Assembly: GCA_007713455.1 (NCBI GenBank)
Contig: VMRT01000002.1
Coordinates: 372,001-436,000 of the forward strand
Source of the DNA: Pseudomonas sp.
Lineage (GTDB): Bacteria > Pseudomonadota > Gammaproteobacteria > Pseudomonadales > Pseudomonadaceae
Direction of reading: 5' to 3'
DNA length: 64,000 bases
In this document: piece after piece, positions 1 to 7,835 of the stretch
Layout of the letters: each line of letters opens with the position of its first letter
How positions within the stretch are numbered: the stretch's first letter is position 1
Notes under the pieces: generated by a model
What the model was told of the DNA's origin: nothing
What the model saw: only the letters and a program-made list of their open reading frames with translations
Databases searched by the model: none
Made by a program: the position numbers and the translations under genes

Positions 1-1
1 G

Positions 2-2299
2 CCTGAGCTGGTTCCCATTGTGTTTTCGGGCATTCTGGTCAGGCTGGAAGATATTATCGCCACGCCCTTCAATGAGGAATTGGTTTATGACTATGGCCTG
101 GACTTTCTCTATCGGCTATTGGCCAAGAATCCGCTTTACGCGTTGTGCAAGAGGGTAGTGTGCAAATCCTCTGCTGTGGTGGCACCAGGAGTTGACTCCA
201 GCAGATACGCCATGGAAGTGACCTGGTACTGGCAGACCTTGCGCGACTTCCTGTTGCCGCTCGTCGAGGAGCATGAGCAACAGGGCGGTATGGTTCCGGC
301 CTACCTGCAATATGCGGTGTTGTATCAGCTGGGCTGGCGCTTCCAGCTCAGTATCAATGATAAGACAAAGCAGGTAGTCGACGAGCAGGCCCTCGAATAT
401 TTTGCGTTGTGCTCCCGCTTGTTGAAAACACTGGAGGTCCGTGTTCTGCTGAGTCGGCATCAGCCTTTCCTGATTTCTCAATTATTGCGTTATACCTTTC
501 TGCATTTGAAGTACGAAGGGAAGTATGCCCCAAAGTACGCGTTCCACGGGGATGAGATATTTTTACAACAGGATGAATATTTACTGCTCAAAGCGAACTC
601 GCAGAAGGTCGTATTGGAGCTTTTGGAGTTCGACAGGGGCGACCTGATTATCGAGGCTTCGATAGATAATTTTATTGATTTCAGCCGATGCCGGCTATTG
701 GCCTTCTTTGCCGATGATCCTCTGGAGGTCGAGGAAACCTATCGCTATGCACATACCAAGTATTTTGGTGTGAGTACGCACAAACGCTACACCTTTCGGC
801 TCCGCATACCCAAAGCCAGGCTGGCTCAGTCGTCTGGCGGGGTTTCGTTTAGGCTGGACTTTGCTGGGAATAGTCTCTTTCCCGCCATTGTGACAAAGCG
901 CTATACGTCCAGGCTATGCTCCGGATTTCCGGAGTCATACTGGATGTCGGATGGCTATATCTTGCGGTTCTCCGCCGATGAAAAGGTCATCGAAATACAG
1001 AAATCCAGCCTGTTAGGCGGACTTAAGGCGGAGGTTGCTTATCTCCACGGTATGGTGCTGGGGAAATACCGTTCGCGTCGAATGTTCCTGCTGCGTTGTT
1101 TGTACTGGGCAGTCTATCCTTGGTTCCACTTTAAACGGATATGGCTGACCTATGACAAGCTTTACAAGGGGGGGGATTGCGGGGAATATTTCTATAAGTA
1201 TTCCTGTGGGCGTACCGAAAATATTCATCCTGCTTATGTCGTAAATAAGACAGCTCAGGACTACTCCCGCTTGTGTCAGGAGGGGTATCGTCCACTTGTT
1301 TATGGCAGTCTAAGGCAGAAGCTGCATTTTCTTTACGCTGAGGTAGTTTTCACCACTCACGGTGGTGTTACCTCATTCAACTCTTTCTGGGGGAGAGAAA
1401 TCTCTTTCGTTCAAAATCTCTTAAAATTCGATGTGGCCTGTATTCAGCATGGCTTAACAGTTCAGCAATTGGCATCCAATTCCAATAGGCTCTTCAATAA
1501 CATGAAGAGATATTACTGCGCATCAAAATACGAAATTAAAAATCTTGCTCATCCTGTTTATGGTTATGAGAATAAGGATATTCTGCGCCTGACTGGTATC
1601 CCACGTTACGATGGCCTGGTACCTCGTAAGAAGAAGCAGATACTCATTACTCCAACGTGGCGTAGTTATATCGCAATGCCGCCGGTCAAGGGCGAATCAA
1701 GGCCTTACTTTCAGGGTTTCAAAGATACGGAATATTTCAGAGTCTACAATTCTCTTATTTCGGATTCTCGCTTGCTTGATGTAGCCCGAGAGGAAGGGTA
1801 TAAGATAGTATATCTCCTCCATCCTGTCGTGAGTGCGCAACTCGAGGACTTTTTGTGTTCCGATGTTGTTGAGGTTCTGCCTGCGCTGGATATCAACTAT
1901 GAAGAAATTCTGACAGGGTCCAGCCTGATGGTCACGGATTACTCAGGTGTTCAGTTTGATTTTGCCTATATGCGTAAGCCGATAGTCTATTATCATCCGG
2001 ATACTTTGCCGCCACATTATAAGGAGGGCGGGTTTTTCTACGAGACAATGGGCTTCGGTGAGATTTGCACCGGGCATGGGGAGTTGGTAGAGGTGCTCTG
2101 CGCCTATATGCGCAGTGGTTGTCAGGTGAAACCGTTGTATGCGGCGCGGCAAGATGATTTCTTCGCCTACGATGACCTGAAAAGCTGCGAGCGCATCTAC
2201 GACGATATGCTGGTGTACCAGCAGGAAAAACGCGTAAACCAGCCAAGCTGGTTCGGCAGTGTGATTGATACTCTGAAAAGCAGCCGTAATTTCCGCTGA
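2..2299 (+). CDS. Bifunctional glycosyltransferase / CDP-polyol phosphotransferase (TagF-like), 5' end missing
   Basis: Probably adds polyol phosphate (glycerol-, ribitol- or related) from a CDP donor to a growing O-antigen chain at the inner membrane. The frame is open to the left edge, so the gene starts outside; the first in-window start codon (GTG at 20) is unlikely to be real. The first ~200 residues resemble the linker after an N-terminal GT2 domain in fused GT2/CDP-glycerol transferases (VPAYLQYAVLYQLGWR). The C-terminal third looks like the CDP-glycerol glycerophosphotransferase family (PF04464): CIQHG, ILITPTWR and MVTDYSGVQFDFAY, the last being the usual donor-site signature. An 8-G run lies at 1168-1175. 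It is followed closely by a cytidylyltransferase and a reductase, which would make the CDP donor. Family is fairly certain; the exact polyol is not. Confidence 0.82.
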   Translation, partial: PELVPIVFSGILVRLEDIIATPFNEELVYDYGLDFLYRLLAKNPLYALCKRVVCKSSAVVAPGVDSSRYAMEVTWYWQTLRDFLLPLVEEHEQQGGMVPAYLQYAVLYQLGWRFQLSINDKTKQVVDEQALEYFALCSRLLKTLEVRVLLSRHQPFLISQLLRYTFLHLKYEGKYAPKYAFHGDEIFLQQDEYLLLKANSQKVVLELLEFDRGDLIIEASIDNFIDFSRCRLLAFFADDPLEVEETYRYAHTKYFGVSTHKRYTFRLRIPKARLAQSSGGVSFRLDFAGNSLFPAIVTKRYTSRLCSGFPESYWMSDGYILRFSADEKVIEIQKSSLLGGLKAEVAYLHGMVLGKYRSRRMFLLRCLYWAVYPWFHFKRIWLTYDKLYKGGDCGEYFYKYSCGRTENIHPAYVVNKTAQDYSRLCQEGYRPLVYGSLRQKLHFLYAEVVFTTHGGVTSFNSFWGREISFVQNLLKFDVACIQHGLTVQQLASNSNRLFNNMKRYYCASKYEIKNLAHPVYGYENKDILRLTGIPRYDGLVPRKKKQILITPTWRSYIAMPPVKGESRPYFQGFKDTEYFRVYNSLISDSRLLDVAREEGYKIVYLLHPVVSAQLEDFLCSDVVEVLPALDINYEEILTGSSLMVTDYSGVQFDFAYMRKPIVYYHPDTLPPHYKEGGFFYETMGFGEICTGHGELVEVLCAYMRSGCQVKPLYAARQDDFFAYDDLKSCERIYDDMLVYQQEKRVNQPSWFGSVIDTLKSSRNFR
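1168..1175 (+). repeat. G8 homopolymer inside the TagF-like gene
   Basis: Eight consecutive G residues encode part of Lys-Gly-Gly-Asp in the linker before the transferase domain. A one-base slip would truncate the protein before its catalytic part. It is one of several G-runs clustered in this O-antigen block. Confidence 0.7.
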
Positions 2300-2324
2300 T
2301 TTTTAGAGTGCTCTTGAGAGATGA

Positions 2325-3053
2325 ATGATGAATACAGCATTGATATTTGCAGGTGGCACAGGGCAACGGATGAATTCTGGGACAAAACCAAAGCAGTTTT
2401 TGGAATTGCATGGAAAGCCCATCATCATTTACACGTTAGAGCATTTCGAGAACCATGCGGATATCGACAGTATCGTCGTCGTGTGCCTGGAAGCCTGGAT
2501 ACCCTATCTGCAGAAGTTGTTATCCCGCTTCAAGATCGACAAGGTGGCTGCAATCGTGCCGGGTGGGGAAACAGGGCAGGAGTCCATTTATCATGGGCTG
2601 CTCAGGGCTGCCGAACTGTCCCCTGTTGAGGATACCGTCGTGCTGATTCACGATGGAGTTCGACCGCTAATCAATGAAAAGGTCATTTCCGACAATATCG
2701 CTTCGGTACATGCACATGGCAGCGCAATCACCACAACGCAGGCCATCGAGACCATTATTCTGAAGGCGCAGGAACATGCTGTTGGCGAAGTGCTGGATCG
2801 CAGCCGATGCGAGATTGCCAAGGCGCCCCAGAGCTTCTATCTAAAAGACATTCTCGCAGCGCATAAAAAGGCTATAGAGAACTCCAGGCTCGACATGATT
2901 GATTCGGCGATGCTAATGCAGTGGTGCGGATGGGCGCTCCACTCGGTGCCTTGTGAGGGCATCAATATAAAGATCACAAAACCTCTGGATTTCCATCTGT
3001 TCCGGGCGATTCTGGACTCTAAAGAAAATTCACAACTGTACGGTATGGAGTAA
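2325..3053 (+). CDS. IspD/TarI-family cytidylyltransferase for a polyol or ketose phosphate
   Basis: Transfers CMP from CTP to a sugar- or polyol-phosphate, giving a CDP-activated donor. The 242-residue protein has the IspD/TarI fold signatures: the Gly-rich CTP loop FAGGTGQRM with KPKQF (residues 8-24), IHDGVRPL (108-115) and the C-terminal NIKITKPLD (214-222). It lies 25 nt after the TagF-like gene and 6 nt before the ATG of a short-chain reductase, so the three are probably co-transcribed. This context argues against the isoprenoid enzyme IspD and for a ribitol-, arabinitol- or similar-phosphate cytidylyltransferase such as TarI, Bcs1 or Abp1. Two adjacent ATGs (2325, 2328) are possible; GAGAG at 2316-2320 is better spaced for 2328. 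Confidence 0.8.
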   Translation: MMNTALIFAGGTGQRMNSGTKPKQFLELHGKPIIIYTLEHFENHADIDSIVVVCLEAWIPYLQKLLSRFKIDKVAAIVPGGETGQESIYHGLLRAAELSPVEDTVVLIHDGVRPLINEKVISDNIASVHAHGSAITTTQAIETIILKAQEHAVGEVLDRSRCEIAKAPQSFYLKDILAAHKKAIENSRLDMIDSAMLMQWCGWALHSVPCEGINIKITKPLDFHLFRAILDSKENSQLYGME

Positions 3054-3059
3054 TTGCAC

Positions 3060-4133
3060 ATGTCGCCGTTTCAGCAGGAAAGTACAATTCTTTTGCAGGA
3101 TCTGGATGCGATTGTCCGTGATGATGCCATCCCGTGGGACGAGTTGCGCGGCAAGACGGTATTCGTCACTGGGGCGACGGGTTTGCTGGGGGGGCTGCTG
3201 GTCAGAGCTATGCTATATGCCAACCATTTGGGTGGGTACGGCACGCGCATCATTGCCTTGGTGCGCGATGTGGAAAAGGCTCGGGAGATATTTGCCGCTT
3301 ATACCACTTGCGATGGGCTATTGTTTCTGGAAGGGGATATTACCAAGCCTCTGCAGGTCGATCAGTCCATCCACTACATCTTTCATGCGGCTAGCGTCAC
3401 GCAGTCCAAGTCCTTTGTTCAGAGCCCGGTAGAAACCATCCAGACCACCTTGTGGGGAACGGACAATGTCTTGCGGCTGGCCAAGGAGCACAAGGCCACG
3501 TCCATGGTTTATCTGTCGACCATGGAAGTCTATGGTGTGCTGGAGAAGCAGGGGCAGGTAGGTGAAGAAGACTTCGGCTATCTGGATCCCATGGCTGTGC
3601 GCAGCAGTTATCCGGAAAGCAAGCAGGCTGCGGAAAGCCTCTGTTCCGCCTATTACCATGAATATGGGGTGCCGGTAAAAACGGCTCGCCTGACACTGAC
3701 GTTTGGCCCAGGCATTGCCCTTACCGATAATCGGGTTTTCGCCCAGTTCTGCGAGAAGGTGTACCAAAGGCAGGATATTGTGCTGCATACGGCTGGGGAT
3801 ACGACTCGGGATTACCTGTATACAGCCGATGCGGTCACTGCATTGCTGACGATTCTGCTGCGGGGGGGGGACGGCAAAGCCTATAATGTGGCCAATAGTG
3901 AGACCTATATCAGTATTCTCGACATGGCCAAGCTGGTTGCTAGGGAGTGCGCCAGTGATGAAATAAAGGTCGTTGTCGAGATTCCAGAGAATGTGCAGAC
4001 ATTAGGTTATGCGCCGGTGGTGAAGCTGAACCTGGATACTCGAAGACTCGAGGCGCTGGGCTGGAAAGCCAGGACAGATCTCCCGCAGATGTACCAGCGA
4101 TTGCTTGCGTATTTGGATGAGCAGAAAGCTTAA
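3060..4133 (+). CDS. Extended short-chain dehydrogenase/epimerase, probable CDP-sugar reductase
   Basis: NAD(P)-dependent extended SDR of 357 residues. It shows the nucleotide-binding TGATGLLG (37-44), the catalytic serine region LSTMEVYG (152-159) and YPESK (184-188). In the order cytidylyltransferase-SDR it resembles the pneumococcal Abp1-Abp2 pair, in which a CDP-ketose is reduced to a CDP-alditol; this is known for that system and inferred here. A TTG six bases upstream keeps the frame open, but GGAG at 3046-3049 is well spaced for the ATG at 3060, so I use that. The gene contains a G7 run (3188-3194) and a G9 run (3862-3870), both potential frameshift sites. An ordinary NDP-sugar epimerase cannot be excluded. 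Confidence 0.75.
   Translation: MSPFQQESTILLQDLDAIVRDDAIPWDELRGKTVFVTGATGLLGGLLVRAMLYANHLGGYGTRIIALVRDVEKAREIFAAYTTCDGLLFLEGDITKPLQVDQSIHYIFHAASVTQSKSFVQSPVETIQTTLWGTDNVLRLAKEHKATSMVYLSTMEVYGVLEKQGQVGEEDFGYLDPMAVRSSYPESKQAAESLCSAYYHEYGVPVKTARLTLTFGPGIALTDNRVFAQFCEKVYQRQDIVLHTAGDTTRDYLYTADAVTALLTILLRGGDGKAYNVANSETYISILDMAKLVARECASDEIKVVVEIPENVQTLGYAPVVKLNLDTRRLEALGWKARTDLPQMYQRLLAYLDEQKA
3862..3870 (+). repeat. G9 homopolymer inside the SDR gene
   Basis: Nine consecutive G residues lie in the coding sequence for Arg-Gly-Gly-Asp, about three quarters through the reductase gene. This is the longest mononucleotide run I saw in the window and is long enough for slipped-strand variation in organisms that use such tracts. 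A second run (G7, 3188-3194) lies over the Rossmann-fold glycines of the same gene. Confidence 0.75.
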
Positions 4134-4177
4134 ATAGTTTATTGAGTATCAATATATTATATTGGCTTTATTTTTTA

Positions 4178-4184
4178 GGGGGGG
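4178..4184 (+). repeat. T6-A-G7 tract forming the ribosome site of the acetyltransferase gene
   Basis: Six T, one A and seven G immediately precede TG-ATG. The G-run with its leading A is the only Shine-Dalgarno-like sequence for the ATG at 4187, so a gain or loss of G would change ribosome-site spacing. Confidence 0.6.
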
Positions 4185-4186
4185 TG

Positions 4187-4951
4187 ATGGAACGATACAT
4201 TCCATTTAAAGGGTTGAGAGAAAAAGGATTAAGGGTAACTGCAGGGTTAGATACAAGGGGTAAAGATGTCAAGGTTTCTTTTGAGAAGCCTTGTCAGGTC
4301 AATAACGCCCCAATGTTTCTGTATAAAAATATCTCTTTGGGAATGTATACCTATCTTAGAACGGGTACTATTCGTCATGTCAGCTCAATTGGTCGATATT
4401 GCAGTATTGGTCCCAATGTGGTTTTGGGAGAGGGAGAGCACCCTACTTCATGGTTATCCACTTCGCCAGCTCAATACTACCCAGATCAATTTTCTTGGTT
4501 TCCAGGTGAGAAGGCTTTGGCCCAAAAGCGTCGCCTAGCCAGGACTGTGAGCAATGACGATGGTGCCAGAGGGGATATTGAGATTGGGCTTGATGTGTGG
4601 ATTGGTGGAGGCGTTACTATTCGGAGGGGGGTGAAAATCGGGTCTGGAGCTATTATTGGTGGAGGGGCTTTCGTTACCAAGGATGTTGAGCCTTATTCAA
4701 TTGTAGCTGGTCTTCCTGCTAAGCATGTGCGTTATCGCTTTTCGCGGGAAATTATTGAGCGTCTTCTGGCTTTGCAATGGTGGGTTTTCGATATTAATGA
4801 CCTTGCAGGAATTTCTTTTGATAAGGTGGAAAAGGCTGCAAAAGAAATAGAGCTTCGCAGAGACAGGGGGTTGATTATTCCTAAGCGAGAAGTTTTTGAT
4901 GAGGCTTTTATCAATAGCAAGGGTTATCACTCTTTCCGTTTGGGAGGGTGA
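4187..4951 (+). CDS. CatB-like left-handed beta-helix O-acetyltransferase
   Basis: Probably acetylates an O-antigen sugar using acetyl-CoA in the cytoplasm. The 254-residue product has hexapeptide-repeat turns (IEIGLDVWIGGGVTI, VKIGSGAIIGGGAFV) followed by VTKDVEPYSIVAGLPAKHV, the standard ending of the xenobiotic/CatB acyltransferase group. A longer frame begins with TTG at 4142, but the ATG at 4187 has an A-G7 ribosome site. The DNA is clearly more AT-rich than the flanking genes and is shared in style with the following glycosyltransferase, suggesting the two arrived together. The acceptor sugar cannot be read from sequence. Confidence 0.8.
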   Translation: MERYIPFKGLREKGLRVTAGLDTRGKDVKVSFEKPCQVNNAPMFLYKNISLGMYTYLRTGTIRHVSSIGRYCSIGPNVVLGEGEHPTSWLSTSPAQYYPDQFSWFPGEKALAQKRRLARTVSNDDGARGDIEIGLDVWIGGGVTIRRGVKIGSGAIIGGGAFVTKDVEPYSIVAGLPAKHVRYRFSREIIERLLALQWWVFDINDLAGISFDKVEKAAKEIELRRDRGLIIPKREVFDEAFINSKGYHSFRLGG

Positions 4952-4981
4952 TTTTTATTTGTATTCTGGTGGGCATTTGCG

Positions 4982-5746
4982 TTGATTGCCGTTTCTGTAA
5001 TTATGCCTGTTTTTAACTCTGCTAAATTCCTTGATTTGGCCGTTCGCTCTATTTTGTCGCAAAATTTTCATGATTGGGAATGTATTATTGTTGATGATTG
5101 TTCTGTTGACGGTTCCGTTGATATCGCCAGGTCTTGTTGTGAAAGGGATTCACGTATTAGACTAATTTGTCTTGATGTTAATTCAGGTGCGGCTGCAGCT
5201 CGTAATGCGGGAACTGAGGTGGCTCAAGGTCGTTATATTGCATTTCTTGATAGTGATGATATCTGGCTCCCTGATAAGTTACAAAGGCAGTTGGCGTTCA
5301 TGGAGGAAAAGAAGGCTGCATTAACTTTTTCTGCCTATGAAAGAATTAATGAGGTCGGAAGGGTTTTGGGGGGAATGTCTGTTCCTCCGCAAGTGAGTTA
5401 TCGGCAACTTCTCAGAACCAATGTCATTGGTTGTCTAACAGTCATCTATGATGTGGCCCTGCTCGGCAAAGTTTATATGCCCCTGGATACAGAGCGTGAA
5501 GACTTTGCTACATGGCTTTCAATTCTTAAGCGAACCGACTATGCCTACGGATTGACAGAAGTGCTCGCTAGGTATCGTGTCTATGCTGGACAAAGCTCTG
5601 CCAAGAAGTTGCAAATGGCTTTCAGAACCTGGAAGCTCTATCGCCAACTCGAGGGGGTGAGCTTGGTGGAGGCGGTGTACTATTTTTCTCATTACCTTGT
5701 TCGTGGTGTTCTGAGGACAAATAATTTTTTGAGGAAGAGTGAATAG
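4982..5746 (+). CDS. GT2-family glycosyltransferase
   Basis: Inverting GT-A fold glycosyltransferase of 254 residues, presumably adding one sugar of the O-antigen repeat on the cytoplasmic face. It begins directly with the first beta strand VSVIMPVFNS, then DDCSVDGS (39-45 region) and the metal-binding LDSDDIW (89-95). No ATG exists before the fold; the frame opens with TTG at 4982, with only a weak GGTGGG upstream, so translation may be low or coupled to the acetyltransferase ending 30 nt before. Composition is AT-rich like its upstream neighbour and unlike the window average. Confidence 0.8.
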   Translation: MIAVSVIMPVFNSAKFLDLAVRSILSQNFHDWECIIVDDCSVDGSVDIARSCCERDSRIRLICLDVNSGAAAARNAGTEVAQGRYIAFLDSDDIWLPDKLQRQLAFMEEKKAALTFSAYERINEVGRVLGGMSVPPQVSYRQLLRTNVIGCLTVIYDVALLGKVYMPLDTEREDFATWLSILKRTDYAYGLTEVLARYRVYAGQSSAKKLQMAFRTWKLYRQLEGVSLVEAVYYFSHYLVRGVLRTNNFLRKSE

Positions 5747-5833
5747 CTTCATGTTCGATGCCTCTTTCCATATTTCGTTGCTCGTGAGAGATAAGCTTCT
5801 TATACGGTATTGCTGCTGCTTTGGAAGCCTCCT

Positions 5834-6805
5834 ATGAAATTTTTATTGACCGGGGCAAGTGGCTTTATCGGAGGGGCTGTCCTAAAAGCTATGCGAACGC
5901 TGGATGATGTGTGTGTTTATCCAGTCTTTCGGTCTACCTCTTCCGCATCAAATCTATCGGTTACAGCGACTGTTTCACCGTTATTCGTCCCAGAGCTGGC
6001 ATCTGATACCGAATGGGGGAGTTTGCTGGCCGATATCGATGTGGTGATTCATGCGGCTGCGCGTGCTCATTTCCTGGACGAACGGGCCTATGATTCTTTG
6101 ATCGAGTACCGAGAAGTGAATGTGGGAGGGACATTGAGTCTGGCTCGGCAGGCTGCTGCTGCTGGTGTGAAACGCTTTGTATTCATAAGCACCATCGGTG
6201 TCAATGGTGGGCAAACCATACAGCCGTTCATGCCAGAAGACGTTCCGAAGCCTGCAACGGCGTATGCTCGGTCGAAGTATGAGGCTGAGATTGGACTGCA
6301 GAAGATTTCAGCTATGACGAATATGGAGGTTGTCATTATTCGCCCTCCGTTGGTTTATGGCCGTGGCGCACCTGGTAATTTTGGGCGGCTGATGGAGTTG
6401 GTTGAGCGGCGTTGGCCTCTTCTGCCATTCGGCAGTATTAAGAACAAAAGAAGCCTAGTATCGCTTGATAATCTCGTTGACTTTATCTTTACTTGCTCCG
6501 TACATCCTTTTGCGGCTGATCATGTTTTTTTGGTAAGCGATGATTGCGATGTGTCGACGACACAGCTTTTAACGACAATGAATAAATTTGCAGGAGGGGG
6601 GCATCTTTTGCCTGTTCCGCTCTGGGTGCTTCGTTTTCTAGCAAGCATTTTGGGTAAGCAGGATATAATTGATAAGATTTCTTGTAATCTTCAGGTCGAT
6701 ATTCAACTTGCTAAGCAGGTATTGGGATGGAAGCCCAAGCTTTCATTTGAGGAAGGCATTAGGCGCTGTTTTAATGCAGACGATGATAGTGGGGGGGATG
6801 GTTGA
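5834..6805 (+). CDS. WbpV-like NDP-sugar 4-ketoreductase/epimerase
   Basis: Extended SDR of 323 residues: TGASGFIG (6-13), STIGVNG (119-125) and YARSK (144-148). Proteins of this type placed just before wbpL and wbpM reduce the UDP-4-keto-6-deoxy-GlcNAc made by WbpM to UDP-QuiNAc (WbpV) or act on related FucNAc intermediates; the assignment here rests on context and overall resemblance. GGAAG at 5821-5825 supports the ATG at 5834 rather than the upstream in-frame TTG at 5810. A G6 run (6596-6601) and a G7 run (6791-6797) lie in its 3' part. UDP-glucose 4-epimerase activity remains possible. Confidence 0.72.
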   Translation: MKFLLTGASGFIGGAVLKAMRTLDDVCVYPVFRSTSSASNLSVTATVSPLFVPELASDTEWGSLLADIDVVIHAAARAHFLDERAYDSLIEYREVNVGGTLSLARQAAAAGVKRFVFISTIGVNGGQTIQPFMPEDVPKPATAYARSKYEAEIGLQKISAMTNMEVVIIRPPLVYGRGAPGNFGRLMELVERRWPLLPFGSIKNKRSLVSLDNLVDFIFTCSVHPFAADHVFLVSDDCDVSTTQLLTTMNKFAGGGHLLPVPLWVLRFLASILGKQDIIDKISCNLQVDIQLAKQVLGWKPKLSFEEGIRRCFNADDDSGGDG

Positions 6806-6871
6806 TTATTTCACTTTCCCTGGGGGCTGTTGTTGTCCTGACTGCTGACTGCTTGGGTAGGCGTCGCTACG

Positions 6872-6939
6872 GTCGTGGCAGGAATAGCAGTCACTTGCCC
6901 CCGCAAAGATCCGCACGTGCGAAATTACCGCATACAGAT
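6872..6939 (-). mobile_element. Probable group II intron 3' end (domains V and VI), relic
   Basis: Read on the minus strand, 6939-6908 folds like group II intron domain V: a 7-bp lower helix, a two-base CG bulge on the 3' side, a 4-bp upper helix (TGCG/CGCA) and a short loop; GTATGCG and CGCACGTGCGG match the usual domain V wording. It is followed by a G-rich strand and CCTGCCACGAC, like domain VI and the intron 3' end near 6872. The usual AGC triad reads ATC. No maturase gene is present, so this is at best a dead fragment. Recognised by eye only. Confidence 0.45.
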
Positions 6940-6965
6940 GCCTTGGGTTTTAACGCCGAACTCGG

Positions 6966-7250
6966 TTAAGGGATGTAGGTGCATAGGTAGCTCGCGCGGA
7001 TAGGATTAACAGTCTGGACAGCGCAGTCATACGTTCCCAGTTCAATGTAACCGCTCCATACAACTGATCTCAAATCACACTGCTGCTGGCGGCTTTGTCC
7101 ATGGAGACCGCCGGCATCATGCGTACCGATGCCAGGTGCATAAGGGCCACTTCTATCCCAAAAGCCAGCCTCGACTTCCGCAAATTCATCAACGATCTTG
7201 CCGTCTTGGTCGAGCTGGATATCAAAACCGATCACGTCAGGTACTGGCGC
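6966..7250 (-). pseudogene. C-terminal fragment of an unknown protein
   Basis: A minus-strand frame ends with TAA at 6966-6968. Its last ~90 residues read like real protein (DVIGFDIQLDQDGKIVDEFA, then EVEAGFWDRSGPYAPGIG) and have composition unlike the frameshifted shadow upstream of them. No start codon or ribosome site belongs to it, and the IS66 remnant begins just beyond. I do not recognise the family. It may be a host or mobile-element gene truncated by rearrangement, or chance. Confidence 0.25.
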
Positions 7251-7283
7251 GTTTCGTGCCCTGAGTCGGTATAATCCGGCGCC

Positions 7284-7800
7284 ATGAAATCTGACGCAGA
7301 CTCCCTCCTCAATAATCCTATTCTGTTCAGTCACTGATGGTCCGGTTGCTTGCAGAAAAGGACGTGCGCATCGAAAAACTTCAGGGGCAAGTTGCTTTGG
7401 CGCGCCAAAAGCTGTTCGCTTCGAAGTCCGAACATAGCCCCGAGGAGCCGACGAAGCTGAAGAGGTTATGGCGCTGGCCAGTTTGCCGCGCCTGGACGTC
7501 CTCCACGAACTGCCCGAGCATGAACTGGCCTGCGAACGTTGCTGCCGCAAACAGGCCGTCGGAGAGGAAACCAGCGAACAAGGGGAGATCATCCCGATGC
7601 AGGTGCGGGTGATCTGTCATATCCTCGAGACCTCCGCTGCAAAGCCTGCGAGGACGTACCGGTTACCGCAGACAAGGTAACTCAGGTGATCGAGAAGAGC
7701 CTGGCCAGCCTTAGCGTCCTCGCGATGCTGCTGACAACCAAGCATGTTGATGGCATCCCGCTGTATCGCTTCGAGATGATCCTCGGTCGCCACGGGATCC
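7284..7800 (+). pseudogene. IS66-family transposase (TnpC) remnant, frameshifted and truncated
   Basis: Pieces of the IS66 large transposase occur in order but in different frames: a short start (ATG 7284, stop at 7335), then LLAEKDVRIEKLQGQVALAR from 7343, then DVLHELPEHELACERC with GEETSEQGEIIPMQVRV (frame of 7468), then VIEKSLASLSVLAMLLTTKH and VDGIPLYRFEMILGRHGI (frame of 7539). At least three frameshifts are needed, and the catalytic DDE part is absent. No terminal inverted repeats were found. The last piece runs without a stop into the WbpL-like gene. It lies between the WbpV-like and WbpL-like genes with other debris. Confidence 0.8.
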
Positions 7801-7835
7801 TTGCGGGAAACGACTGTAAGTCTATGGAGTTGATG

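Noticed and set aside
7270-7275. Perfect TATAAT just before the IS66 remnant
   Set aside because: No -35 at proper spacing and it would drive only a dead transposase; probably chance or a leftover of the element.
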